From contig JAAYPC010000315.1 in NCBI GenBank assembly GCA_012519985.1, forward strand, positions 1 to 39,656: a stretch of DNA of 39,656 nt. Reading direction: 5' to 3'. Numbering within the stretch: position 1 is the stretch's first letter; every line of letters starts with the position of its first letter. Below are positions 16,998 through 25,021 of the stretch, piece after piece. A program made the position numbers and the translations under genes. The stretch is from Fibrobacter sp. GTDB taxonomy: Bacteria > Fibrobacterota > Chitinivibrionia > Chitinivibrionales > Chitinispirillaceae. The notes under the pieces were generated by a model, which searched no databases, was not told where the DNA came from, and worked only from the letters and a program-made list of their open reading frames with translations.

Positions 16998-17013
16998 TGC
17001 AATCGGTATGCCA
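16998..17013 (-). promoter_or_regulatory. Sigma-54 (RpoN) promoter of the flgJ-flgN-flgK-flgL operon
   Basis: The minus strand reads TGGCATACCGATTGCA: GG and GC elements spaced by ten bases, an excellent match to the -24/-12 consensus. It lies 34 bases before the flgJ-like ATG. Same architecture as the flagellin promoter, so both late flagellar transcripts share RpoN control. Confidence 0.85.
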
Positions 17014-17027
17014 CAGTTATAACTGTG
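17012..17027. promoter_or_regulatory. Perfect 16-bp palindrome abutting the sigma-54 promoter
   Basis: CACAGTTATAACTGTG is its own reverse complement, and its left end overlaps the first two bases of the -24 element of the flgJ promoter. Such dyads are typical binding sites of dimeric regulators. A site this close to -24 would more readily repress than activate. No second copy was seen at the flagellin promoter. Confidence 0.5.
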
Positions 17028-17161
17028 TTAAAAACCAGGAAGTTAAGAATAAATGGGAAAAAGGGAACTAGGAAAAATCTGCCTGTTAGAGGAAAAATGA
17101 TTACTACCGAAAATCGGAAATCTCTATTTAATTATATCTTCAAAGCGATGAAGGCGCTCTC

Positions 17162-18040
17162 TCAAAATGAGGTACGGTTTTCAACCGGGACTACTTTTTC
17201 TTTCTCTTTATTGTTAATTTGCAGCGTATCTTTGCGAGGTGGAAGTGAGCCGGTGAGTCCGAAGAAACCCTGGTCATCTATTTGTTTGTGCATGTACAGG
17301 TTGTTAGCTATCACTGCCAGTCGCTTTCCCATGAAGTTGGTTTTATGAAAAGGAGTTAATTTGGAAGGCATGGCCAGGACTGCTGCTAGCCGTGCGGCTT
17401 CGTTTCTGTTTAGCTCTGAAGCACTCTTTTTAAAATAGTGTTGGCTGGCCGCTTCACAGCCGAATATGTTTTTACCCCATTGAGCGTAATTGAGATACAA
17501 TTCCAGTATACGCTCTTTTCCCAGATAGTGCTCCATTAAAAGGGCGAAACATAGTTCCTTGGCTTTGCGTTTAAAGCTTTTTTCTCCACCAAGGAAAAAA
17601 TTCTTTGCTACTTGCTGGGTCAGGGTGCTGGCACCCCGTTTAAATTGTCCCTGCGATTTGTTGTATTCAGATGCTTGGGCGATGGCTTCCAGATCGACTC
17701 CTGGATGAGTGTAGAAACCATCATCCTCAGCGGCAATTACCGCATTTTTCAGATGAGGTGAAATTGAGTCCAGAGGTATAAAAATCTGAAAGAGAGAATC
17801 GGATAAACCCTGAGTTGAGAGTTGCTGGCGATATCTGGACATGAAGAGCGATTCCTCGGGGTTTGAATCTTTGAGGAGCTGTACTTTTTTAATTGGGGTT
17901 ACAGCCAGTTGATAGCCTTTATAAATCAGGATCGTTCCTGCTATTGAAAACACCACTGAATAGGTCAACAGCACTGCTGTAATGGAAACCAGAATTACTT
18001 TAAGAATTCTGAAACAAAGCTTCAAGGGATCTATTTGCAT
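17162..18040 (-). CDS. mtgA: Monofunctional biosynthetic peptidoglycan glycosyltransferase (GT51)
   Basis: A 292-residue inner-membrane enzyme that polymerises lipid II into glycan strands. Seen: one N-terminal transmembrane segment (about residues 15-40), the catalytic EDDGFYTHPGVD motif at about 105-116, KRGASTLTQQVAKN at about 134-147, KAKELCFALLME, ILELYLNYAQWGKNIFG and RLAAVLAMPSKLTPF. The protein ends without a transpeptidase domain, so it is monofunctional. No good ribosome site sits close to the ATG (GGAG lies about 20 bases upstream), so a different start is possible. It is followed on the minus strand by the flagellar operon and preceded by a gene of unknown function. Confidence 0.94.
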   Translation of the reverse strand: MQIDPLKLCFRILKVILVSITAVLLTYSVVFSIAGTILIYKGYQLAVTPIKKVQLLKDSNPEESLFMSRYRQQLSTQGLSDSLFQIFIPLDSISPHLKNAVIAAEDDGFYTHPGVDLEAIAQASEYNKSQGQFKRGASTLTQQVAKNFFLGGEKSFKRKAKELCFALLMEHYLGKERILELYLNYAQWGKNIFGCEAASQHYFKKSASELNRNEAARLAAVLAMPSKLTPFHKTNFMGKRLAVIANNLYMHKQIDDQGFFGLTGSLPPRKDTLQINNKEKEKVVPVENRTSF

Positions 18041-18101
18041 GATTATATTTCTGATTTACTCCGGAATATATCTAATTAACAAGCTGCTTTGCAGAAATCG
18101 C

Positions 18102-18566
18102 TCATTGTGCATCCTTTATGCGAAACTCAAATTCAAATCCTTTGAGTTGGTCGATCAGTTCTGCAAATTCTTCGATGGTTACCCTGGTATTTTCCACTAG
18201 CAAAGCTTTATTGTATTTGGAATTGAGCTCGCCGTAGTGGGACTCGATACGTCCACAAAGCCCCTTCTTCTCGATGAGTTGTTTGTTGATAACGTTGGAG
18301 TGATATTTTTGATTAATCCCTTTTTTGATTTTTTCCTTAAGCAGGAGTTCAGCATATTCCATATCTGTATCTAAAGAGGACATCAGATTAAAGGTATACC
18401 CGGGTGAATCATTTCCGGTAAATTCGATCGCTTCTGAGAGCAGGCCGGAAGGGGTGGGGAAAGAGGCGATTTTAAAGTGGTATTCTTTATTGAATTCATC
18501 TTTTATGAAGAAATCATAACCCTCAAGAAGAGTATTCCGTATAAAGACATCGCTACCTGTATTCAC
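18102..18566 (-). CDS. Unknown soluble protein, 154 residues
   Basis: A well-formed gene with AAAGGAG upstream of its ATG and no signal peptide or membrane segment. The first 80 residues are mixed beta (DVFIRNTLLEGYDFFIKDEFNKEYHFKI and a Gly/Pro/Ser-rich segment); the C-terminal half is Lys/Glu-rich helix with an aromatic end (FEFEFRIKD). No catalytic motif is visible and I do not recognise the family. It lies 61 bases upstream of mtgA on the same strand and 147 downstream of the nitroreductase-like gene; co-transcription is possible. Confidence 0.65.
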   Translation of the reverse strand: MNTGSDVFIRNTLLEGYDFFIKDEFNKEYHFKIASFPTPSGLLSEAIEFTGNDSPGYTFNLMSSLDTDMEYAELLLKEKIKKGINQKYHSNVINKQLIEKKGLCGRIESHYGELNSKYNKALLVENTRVTIEEFAELIDQLKGFEFEFRIKDAQ

Positions 18567-18713
18567 ATGTAACTCCTTTGCGACGTATTTTTGCGGTTAA
18601 ATAGAATTGTACAATTTTTCGATATTAATATAAGTATTTACCTGCCCAAAAAGAAGGATTCAGGTTCCTCTGACCCATTTAAAGCCGGTTTTCGTTGTCT
18701 GCAAACAGGCTGT

Positions 18714-20018
18714 CTAACGGTCGTGTTGATAATTATCAGAGTGCCATTTGCTGATATGGTCTGCATGTGATTGCAGGTATGCTCCGTTTTTATAATAAGA
18801 ATCATAGAAATCAAGATCCAGATGATGTGCCTGCAGGTATATAAAACAGAAAATCGATGGGGTAGTGCCTGGGAATTTACCGAATGTATCTAAAATGTAT
18901 TGTGCCTGCAAAGCAACACACTGGCGGAACTGTTCATCATGGATTTGTGCAGAGGATCGTACCTTGGCGCTATCTTTCCAGGGACCAGGTGTTTGTTCAT
19001 GGAATGGTCCTCCGGGGCCGAATTTACGTTCACATATTGCTTCGACAGCTCCCCGCATATCATGATAGTAGGGAGGACAATATCCTTCCATTATGCCGGG
19101 TAAACCAGTAACATTGGGGTAAGGCCAATCATTGGAAGTATCATACCGAAATCCCAGGCCTTTAACGTCTGGTTTCTCACTTGCCCCAAGGACACTGAAT
19201 GCATCCAGACCATTAAACATCCAACCGCCAAGTCCCATTGCCTGTAATGCCAGGGTTCCTGCATAGCAACTGCTTGAGAGTTCTGTAGTTAATTCGCAAA
19301 GAGACCATTGCTCCACGAAAGTTAAGTTCCAGGTATCTTCAGGGTTTACCAGTGAACTGAAATGAGCTATTCCGGGGATCGGTCGTTTATTAATATCATC
19401 ATAGATTACCTTACCATTTTGCAGCATATAGCATAAATTTAGGAGCAGATGTTCAGAGAGATTTCCTACTGGAATGACTAGAAAAGTACCTGGATGATTT
19501 ACAACCCAGGTATTATGAGGTTCGGCATAGGGGATTTCTGGAGGTAAAGAGAGCCTTTGGTTACTGATTTTAGTGGCTTTATTTGTGAGGTCATCTATCA
19601 GGTCTGTGAGTTCGAGTTGTCCGTTTTCTTTCCGTTCAGAGATGTTTTGAGCATCGCGGTTGTTCAGGACATATACTCCGTTATCATCGGTGAAAAAAGT
19701 CATACTGGTATGAAAACCGGCAGAGCTGGGGAAGGAGCGTCCTGATGCACTTGCTGAATAATTGGGAAGATGCGGTGCATATTGCTGAGCTCTGTAGATC
19801 AAATGATGCCAACTGGTGTTGGAGGCACAGGCGGCTATAATCAGATTTTTCTCAAGATCGGAAAGTGGAAGTATGGGATGTTTGGATTTATAGGCAAAAA
19901 CGCCATCGGGGATTTGAGCTCCTCTGAAAAATCTGCGTGATCTTCTTCCAAAAATTGCCTCAAAAAGAGGAAATTCAGTGGCATCGGTGAAACCGGATGG
20001 AATTTTCAGTTGACTCAT
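18714..20018 (-). CDS. Large nitroreductase-like protein
   Basis: A 434-residue soluble protein. The start EAIFGRRSRRFF matches the FMN-binding RRSxR(x)F segment typical of nitroreductases. PLSDLEKNLIIAACASN, a GRSFPSSAG stretch like the SagB/nitroreductase flavin loop, and an internal SCYAGTLALQAMGLGGW helix resembling the second FMN-binding half support the same fold. At 434 residues it is about twice the length of a simple nitroreductase; the extra C-terminal 130 residues (EAICERKFGPGGPFHE, YLQAHHLDLDFYD) are of unknown role. A strong AAGGGGAA ribosome site fixes the ATG. The substrate cannot be inferred. Divergent from mlaE; the gap between them holds a structured repeat. Confidence 0.65.
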   Translation of the reverse strand: MSQLKIPSGFTDATEFPLFEAIFGRRSRRFFRGAQIPDGVFAYKSKHPILPLSDLEKNLIIAACASNTSWHHLIYRAQQYAPHLPNYSASASGRSFPSSAGFHTSMTFFTDDNGVYVLNNRDAQNISERKENGQLELTDLIDDLTNKATKISNQRLSLPPEIPYAEPHNTWVVNHPGTFLVIPVGNLSEHLLLNLCYMLQNGKVIYDDINKRPIPGIAHFSSLVNPEDTWNLTFVEQWSLCELTTELSSSCYAGTLALQAMGLGGWMFNGLDAFSVLGASEKPDVKGLGFRYDTSNDWPYPNVTGLPGIMEGYCPPYYHDMRGAVEAICERKFGPGGPFHEQTPGPWKDSAKVRSSAQIHDEQFRQCVALQAQYILDTFGKFPGTTPSIFCFIYLQAHHLDLDFYDSYYKNGAYLQSHADHISKWHSDNYQHDR

Positions 20019-20042
20019 AGATTCCCCTTCAATGCAGATTAA

Positions 20043-20096
20043 ATTCCAATAGTGTTTTTAGCAATAAAGAAGCCTGAAGCTTTTGCTTATTGGAAT
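20043..20096. repeat. Interrupted long inverted repeat in a divergent promoter region
   Basis: ATTCCAATA (20043-20051), AGCAA (20060-20064) and AAGC (20070-20073) on the left pair with contiguous GCTT (20079-20082), TTGCT (20083-20087) and TATTGGAAT (20088-20096) on the right, giving 18 paired bases with two left-side bulges. It lies between the nitroreductase-like gene and mlaE and would sit in the leader of the nitroreductase-like mRNA. No U-run follows, so it is not a terminator. Confidence 0.5.
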
Positions 20097-20165
20097 CGAA
20101 AAAATGGTTTGATTGTTGCATCGGTTTTATTGCTGAAGGATTGAGCTTTTTTACTGGGGTTTTGG

Positions 20166-20915
20166 ATGAAACGGTTTTTCCTCTCATTAAAAGAGTATTA
20201 CAGAATATGTTTCTGGGGGTTAATGGGAGCATTTAGTAAACCGTTTTATGCTCAGGAAATAGTGGAGCAGATGAATCATGCGGGACCAGGCACTCTTCTG
20301 ATTGCATTAATTACCACCTTTGTAGTAGGAATGGCTCTTTCAATTCAAGTGCTTAATCAGTTTGAAGGGCTGGGGCTGGAAAGTGAAGTGGGAAGAGTAA
20401 TTGGGGTATCGGTAATACGGGAGATCAGTCCAATCACTCTGGCATTAGTATTCGCAGGAAGAGTTGGTTCTGGAATAAGTGCTGAACTTGCGGCCATGGT
20501 CCAAAGAGAACAAATTGATACTCTGAGAGCTTTTGGAGTAAGTCCCATTAAAAAACTGGTTACCCCCAGGATCTTAAGTTCTCTGATTATGCTTCCTTCA
20601 TTAACCTTTATAGGCGATTTCGCTGCCATAATAGGGGGATTTCTTATCACTACCGTACAATACCATTCTGATCCGGAGTTGTACTGGAGCTCTATTCGTG
20701 CTATCATGGACCTGAAAAATACCATCTTTGGGGTAAGTAAGCCATTTGTGTTCGGTTATCTGATTGCTACCATCAGTTGTCATGTAGGAATGAGATCGCA
20801 GGGGGGGAGTCTGGGGTTAAAGAATGCTGCAACTAAAAGTTATGTGCTGTCTACGGTTACAGTTATGATCACCGATTTTTTAATAACAAAGGTGATCTGG
20901 ATCTTTTTCCCTTAG
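20166..20915 (+). CDS. mlaE: ABC transporter permease MlaE
   Basis: A 249-residue inner-membrane permease of the MCE/Mla lipid transport system. Seen: the family segments GPGTLLIALITTFVVGMALSIQ, LGLESEVGRVIGVSVIREISP, GRVGSGISAELAAM (interface with the ATPase) and FGYLIATISCHVGMRSQGG, with about five hydrophobic segments. It starts the operon mlaE-mlaF-mlaD, with mlaF beginning one base after its stop. The system moves phospholipids between inner and outer membranes; the periplasmic carrier MlaC, MlaB and outer-membrane MlaA are not encoded here. Confidence 0.95.
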   Translation: MKRFFLSLKEYYRICFWGLMGAFSKPFYAQEIVEQMNHAGPGTLLIALITTFVVGMALSIQVLNQFEGLGLESEVGRVIGVSVIREISPITLALVFAGRVGSGISAELAAMVQREQIDTLRAFGVSPIKKLVTPRILSSLIMLPSLTFIGDFAAIIGGFLITTVQYHSDPELYWSSIRAIMDLKNTIFGVSKPFVFGYLIATISCHVGMRSQGGSLGLKNAATKSYVLSTVTVMITDFLITKVIWIFFP

Positions 20916-20916
20916 G

Positions 20917-21666
20917 ATGATGATGATTACTTTTAAGGATGTCTGGTTTTGGCATGAAGCCCGTCCGGTTATAAAAGGAGCTAGTTTCACCATTAATACA
21001 GATGAAAAGGTAGCTATTCTGGGACCTAGCGGCTCAGGAAAAACCACTATTCTCAAATTAATCCTGGGTCTTTCGGTTGCAGACAGCGGACAGGTGCTTT
21101 TTGATGGTGTCGATTTAGCTTCTTTAAATGAAACTAAACTGGATGCGATTAGGCTTAAATTCAGTATTGTGTTTCAGGAAGGAGCTTTATTTGATTCTCT
21201 CTCGGTGAGGGAAAATGTGGCATTTTACTTCAGGGAGCATACCCGATACAGTTTTTCACAGATAGAGGAACGGGTAAGAATGCTTTTAAAAACAGTTGAT
21301 CTGGAGTCAGAGGCGGAATTGATGCCCGAGCAACTCAGTGGTGGAATGAAACGCAGAGTAGCTATTGCCAGATCGCTGGCAGTTTCCGGTGCCAGGATGA
21401 ATCTCTATGATGAACCCACCAGCGGCCTTGATCCGGTAAACGCAGGAATTATCCGCAACCTGATCTCAGATGCTGCAAAAGATGGCAGGGGCTTTATTGT
21501 TGTTACCCATGAGATCTTTGATGCTCTTTCCCTGGCATCCAGATTCATGTTCCTCAAAGATGGCCAGATCCTTTTCGATGGTGGCAGAGATGCATTTCTA
21601 CATTCCCAGGTTCCGCAGCTTCGGGAATTTTTAAACCCATATCGTTATCTTCTGGACAAATTATAA
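20917..21666 (+). CDS. mlaF: ABC transporter ATPase MlaF
   Basis: A 249-residue ATPase of the MlaE/F/D transporter. Walker A GPSGSGKTT (residues 36-44), Q-loop VFQEGALFDSLSV, signature LSGGMKRR (140-147), Walker B MNLYDEPTSGLDP (161-173) and the H-loop VVTHE are all present. The FQEGALFDSLSV motif is typical of Mla-type ATPases. Three consecutive ATG codons (20917, 20920, 20923) leave the exact start open; AGG at 20914-20916 suits the later ones best. It follows mlaE by one base. Confidence 0.95.
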   Translation: MMMITFKDVWFWHEARPVIKGASFTINTDEKVAILGPSGSGKTTILKLILGLSVADSGQVLFDGVDLASLNETKLDAIRLKFSIVFQEGALFDSLSVRENVAFYFREHTRYSFSQIEERVRMLLKTVDLESEAELMPEQLSGGMKRRVAIARSLAVSGARMNLYDEPTSGLDPVNAGIIRNLISDAAKDGRGFIVVTHEIFDALSLASRFMFLKDGQILFDGGRDAFLHSQVPQLREFLNPYRYLLDKL

Positions 21667-21681
21667 ATAAAGGCTGTAACT

Positions 21682-22314
21682 ATGAATGAGCCTACACGTC
21701 ATATACTTTCCTGGTCTGAACTGAAGCTGGCTGTGTTTTTTACGGTGGTCATAGTGCTGGTGGTTTTTGCCATCTTCTTTTCAGGACTGGTCACTTCAAT
21801 CTTTCGGCAGCATTTTTCCCTCACTATTACCATTTCCGATGTAGGTGGTTTAAAAGTAGGTGCCCCGGTATGGCTTCAGGGGGTTACAGTGGGTAAGGTA
21901 AGTAAAATCGATGTATTATCAAAAAGCCAGGTAGTAGTGGTAGAGATCGACAAAAAATACCAGCCGTTTCTGTATGCTGATGCTTATGCTGAGGTGAAGG
22001 CGGTAGGGTTGCTTGGAAGTAAGTATATGGAGCTTATCAGGGGAACTAAATCCAGTGGTCCAATAGAAATAGACAAGAAAATAAAGGGCAGACTGGTTGA
22101 TCCGCTTAAAAGCATGGATGAGAATCTCAGCAGAACCATAGAACAGATTTCGGTGTTGATAAATCGGATTAATCATGGAAATGGAACTGCCGGAGCCCTG
22201 ATAAATGATTCTACATTAGCTGCGGATGTAAAAGGAACCATGAATAATCTTCGCGCATTGATTGAGGAGATAAGGAAAAATCCAAAAGAATTTTTTAAGG
22301 TGGAGATCTTTTAA
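21682..22314 (+). CDS. mlaD: MCE-domain substrate-binding protein MlaD
   Basis: A 210-residue inner-membrane-anchored periplasmic protein with one N-terminal transmembrane helix (about residues 13-35) and a mammalian-cell-entry domain. The domain follows as SDVGGLKVGAPVWLQGVTVGKVSKID, YADAYAEVKAVGLLGSKYMELI. A C-terminal helix and the GTAGALINDSTLAADV segment follow. MlaD forms a hexameric lipid tunnel on MlaE. It starts 15 bases after the mlaF stop with AAAGG upstream. It is the last gene of the operon; tandem 43-bp repeats begin 85 bases downstream. Confidence 0.93.
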   Translation: MNEPTRHILSWSELKLAVFFTVVIVLVVFAIFFSGLVTSIFRQHFSLTITISDVGGLKVGAPVWLQGVTVGKVSKIDVLSKSQVVVVEIDKKYQPFLYADAYAEVKAVGLLGSKYMELIRGTKSSGPIEIDKKIKGRLVDPLKSMDENLSRTIEQISVLINRINHGNGTAGALINDSTLAADVKGTMNNLRALIEEIRKNPKEFFKVEIF

Positions 22315-22982
22315 CCTGAACTTCCCATTTGGACAGATATTCCACCCTTTCCCCCAGTTACCAGTTCTATCCAAAAAACTTACTATGTTTGAATAAATAT
22401 GTTACATCGGACTGTGTTAGCCGTGCAGACCCTGATGCGACATGTTACATCGGACTGTGTTCGCCGTGCAGACCCTGATGCGACATGTTACATCAGACTG
22501 TGTTAGCCGTGCAGACCCTGATGCAACATGTTACATCAGACTGTGTTCGCCGTGCAGACCCTGATGCAACATGTTACATCGGACTGTGTTCGCTGTGCAG
22601 ACAATAAAGCAACATGTTACCTCAAGTTTAAACTTTCACCAGTCTCCTGAGCACTGTGGGGCTTCATCAGAACAGCGTATTGTGGTAAATAAAAGGTGAA
22701 CCGACCTGGCAAACCTGTTGGTTGCTCCGGTAAGCCCTCGTTGACAGTCACTTCGACGAATCCTCGAGGAGAAGTCTTTTCAATGAATAATAAACAATGC
22801 AGAGTGGATCAGGCCCATAATTTGTCACCAGCCTTTTCGTAGAGGTACAAAACCAGTTACTGTCTAATGGAAAATTTGGGTTTAATTCATCGAAAAATGG
22901 CCCATCCTCCGCTGTAGTCAGCTTCGGAGGGCTTAGGTTTTGTCTTTTTATCTCCGATGTGCTTGTTGAGTAGGTGACACTG
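22315..22982. other. Gene-free stretch with repeats and low-complexity sequence
   Basis: A 668-base gap between mlaD and the acyl carrier protein gene. It holds the 43-bp tandem repeat array (22399-22620) and then about 360 bases (22621-22982) in which I find no convincing gene, RNA or terminator. The one minus-strand ORF (22748-23041) begins with TTG, has no ribosome site, and overlaps the acyl carrier protein gene. Confidence 0.6.
22399..22620. repeat. Five tandem 43-bp repeats plus a partial sixth
   Basis: Units start at 22399, 22442, 22485, 22528 and 22571 with exact 43-base spacing; a seven-base remnant starts at 22614. Each begins ATGTTACATC and contains ACTGTGTT, then GCCGTGCAGACCC in the first four (GCTGTGCAGACAA in the fifth). 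Copies differ at a few positions (CGG/CAG, TTAG/TTCG, GCGAC/GCAAC); the fifth is the most divergent. The unit length is not a multiple of three, so it is non-coding. No spacers, so not a CRISPR. Confidence 0.97.
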
Positions 22983-23252
22983 TTATGACCCTCTGATTCG
23001 CTTTCTTTGGATATAAGAACAGATGTTTTGTACAGAATCAAGATTTTCCGGTATCAGCTCGTCATCTTTAACCTCGATCTGGAAGGATTGCTGAATGAAG
23101 TTTACCAGTTCCAGAATACCAGTGGAATCGATGATTCCTTTTTCCATGAAGGAATCGGTATTGGAGAAGTTTACTGAAGTGGAATTCATTAGAAAATTTT
23201 TGCTGATAAAATCCTTTATGGATGATTCCAGGTTGACACTGAGATCAGACAT
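22983..23252 (-). CDS. Acyl carrier protein
   Basis: An 89-residue acidic, helical protein with the phosphopantetheine attachment motif IIDSTGILELV (S43) at the start of helix 2. The surrounding order (FMEKGIIDSTGILELVNFIQQSFQIEV) matches carrier proteins, although DST-G differs from the usual DSL. GAGGA lies before the ATG. The next gene upstream on the same strand, 74 bases away, is a radical SAM enzyme, suggesting that this carrier serves a dedicated pathway rather than general fatty acid synthesis. The carried acyl group is unknown. Confidence 0.88.
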   Translation of the reverse strand: MSDLSVNLESSIKDFISKNFLMNSTSVNFSNTDSFMEKGIIDSTGILELVNFIQQSFQIEVKDDELIPENLDSVQNICSYIQRKRIRGS

Positions 23253-23326
23253 AAATTCCTCTTTTGATGTATGTTAAAAAACAAAGTCTTACTATGGTTT
23301 TTAATCAAAGAGTATGCCGTCCTCCG

Positions 23327-24685
23327 TTATAAGCCGTTAAGATAATGCAGATAGTCACTGTTGGTTTTTAGCCATCGTTTTATTACTGATTTACCCAGAA
23401 ATTTCATCAGGAAGGGGTAAAAGGATTGAAAGGTGAAAAAAGAATGATTTTTAAAGTTGTTAATCAGGTCGTTTATGGCATTTGGATAGGAATAGAAGGA
23501 TTTAAAGCAGTTAAGCATTCCCTGCTGGAGTTCCAGGGGAGACATGTTGCGGGGTTTGAATACCACATGAAGTCCATCATAGTAGTTCCAGTTCTTATGT
23601 AGCAATCTTCCTTCCCGCTCATACTCATCATAGATGTCGGTTCCGGGAAGGGGGGTCAGGATGCTGTATTGAACATAGCTTAGTGCGTTTTGTTTGCAGA
23701 ATTTTGGAGTTGAGAAGAAAATGTCTTTATTGTCGGGATCATTGCCCAGCATGAACATTCCATGTACCTGGATTCCATTATTCTGGAAAACTTTGATGCT
23801 TTGGATGATGTCTTTGGTGTCCTGTTTTTTTCTCATGTTTTCCAGACTGGCCTGATTGATGGATTCCAGTCCGATAAATACGATTCTGCATCCTGCCTGG
23901 TACATTTTTTTAACCAGTTGAATGTCTTTAGCGGTATCGGTTCTGACCTGTGCACTCCAATATCGGTTAAACTGGTATTTGATAATCTGATCAAGGAGCT
24001 TATGAGTTCTGGAAGGAATGGCCGCAAAGTTGTCATCCACAAAAAAGATCCACTTTTTTTTCAACTGAGAAATCTCCTCTATTACTCTCTCGATGCTTTG
24101 AATGCGATAATTTCTTCCAAACATCTTGGTAACAGAGCAGAAGTTGCAGTGGTAAGGACAACCTCGGGAAGTCATTACAGGCCAGATGGTCATTTTTTCG
24201 TAATTTTTCAGTAATGAGAAATCAGCTAAAGGGATGGAATCCAGATCATTGAGAGGACTGCCTTTAATCAGAGGATTTCTATTTTGTCCGTTGAGTATGG
24301 ATAAAAACACCGATTCTGCTTCACCGGTGACTACCTGGTTGAAATCCGGGCCAGGGTCGGATGGAAGCATGGAAGCATGTATTCCTCCGATGACAGCATG
24401 TGAAGGGAGGTGGTTTTGTTGGCGGATCTGATGATAGTTTTTGGCGATCTGTTTTCCTCTTTCGATAGTGGCTGTGATGCAACTGAGGCATAGGATGTCC
24501 GCGTTTTGTAATTCTACCGGGTAGACAGCACGATTGAGGATATTCTCATTTAGGATAGATACCTGGTAGCCTTCTTTTTTGGCCATAGTAGCCAGTTGAA
24601 TCGTACCAAGGAGGGGAATGTTCATAAATTTGGCAAATATGTTATATGGAGCCCCCATTGGCTCTACAAAGAGTATGTTTTTCAT
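23327..24685 (-). CDS. B12-binding-domain radical SAM protein
   Basis: A 452-residue protein. The N-terminal 150 residues resemble a Rossmann-like B12-binding domain (LGTIQLATMAKKEGYQVSIL, ADILCLSCITATIERG, VIGGIHASML), without the DxHxxG cobalamin-ligand motif. The radical SAM core starts at about 170 with CPYHCNFC (C176, C180, C183), the 4Fe-4S ligands. Following segments (FVDDNF, SAQVRTDTAKDIQL, GLESINQASL, GMFMLG, YSILTPLPGT) are typical of this class, as in BchE-like and hopanoid or cyclisation enzymes. The reaction cannot be named. GGAGAA lies before the ATG. It is followed by an acyl carrier protein gene, so an acyl-ACP or related lipid substrate is plausible. Confidence 0.85.
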   Translation of the reverse strand: MKNILFVEPMGAPYNIFAKFMNIPLLGTIQLATMAKKEGYQVSILNENILNRAVYPVELQNADILCLSCITATIERGKQIAKNYHQIRQQNHLPSHAVIGGIHASMLPSDPGPDFNQVVTGEAESVFLSILNGQNRNPLIKGSPLNDLDSIPLADFSLLKNYEKMTIWPVMTSRGCPYHCNFCSVTKMFGRNYRIQSIERVIEEISQLKKKWIFFVDDNFAAIPSRTHKLLDQIIKYQFNRYWSAQVRTDTAKDIQLVKKMYQAGCRIVFIGLESINQASLENMRKKQDTKDIIQSIKVFQNNGIQVHGMFMLGNDPDNKDIFFSTPKFCKQNALSYVQYSILTPLPGTDIYDEYEREGRLLHKNWNYYDGLHVVFKPRNMSPLELQQGMLNCFKSFYSYPNAINDLINNFKNHSFFTFQSFYPFLMKFLGKSVIKRWLKTNSDYLHYLNGL

Positions 24686-25021
24686 CTGTTATTCTCCGTT
24701 GTTATAGATAGAAGAACTTTGCAATCTTTGTACCACCCTTTTTAGCCAAATCGATCTATGCAATTCATGGTCATCCAGTCCGATTCCTCGTTTTGATATT
24801 TTTTCAGATTACTTCTGATTAGAATTTGTTTTGATATTGGTTCCTGTTTTTTTCCGATTTGAAATTTTTACCGTCATATACCTGAGTAGTTGCCAAAACC
24901 TATGGGATGAAAGCGTATGCGACAGGATAAAACAATCCGCTTTTAACAGAATTGGAATGGGACTTGCGCTGCTATCAATAAAGGGACAAATCAGTATTCA
25001 TCCTTTTATTGAGAGTCTTCT
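24686..25021. other. Gene-free divergent promoter region
   Basis: 336 bases between the radical SAM gene (-) and glgE (+). It is AT-rich with several T-runs, and must hold promoters in both directions, but I see no promoter with a convincing -35/-10 pair, and no terminator, RNA gene or repeat. The ORF at 24831-25052 begins with TTG, overlaps glgE in another frame, and is rejected. Confidence 0.5.

Noticed and set aside
20029..20232. Minus-strand ORF of 67 residues next to mlaE
   Set aside because: It overlaps the mlaE start in the opposite direction and fills the gap to the nitroreductase-like gene. It has no ribosome site and no protein-like features, so is a chance ORF.
22399..22620. CRISPR array
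   Set aside because: The 43-bp units follow each other directly, with no unique spacers, and no cas genes are near.
22748..23041. Minus-strand ORF of 97 residues after the acyl carrier gene
   Set aside because: Starts with TTG, has no ribosome site, overlaps the acyl carrier protein gene by 59 bases, and its composition is not protein-like.
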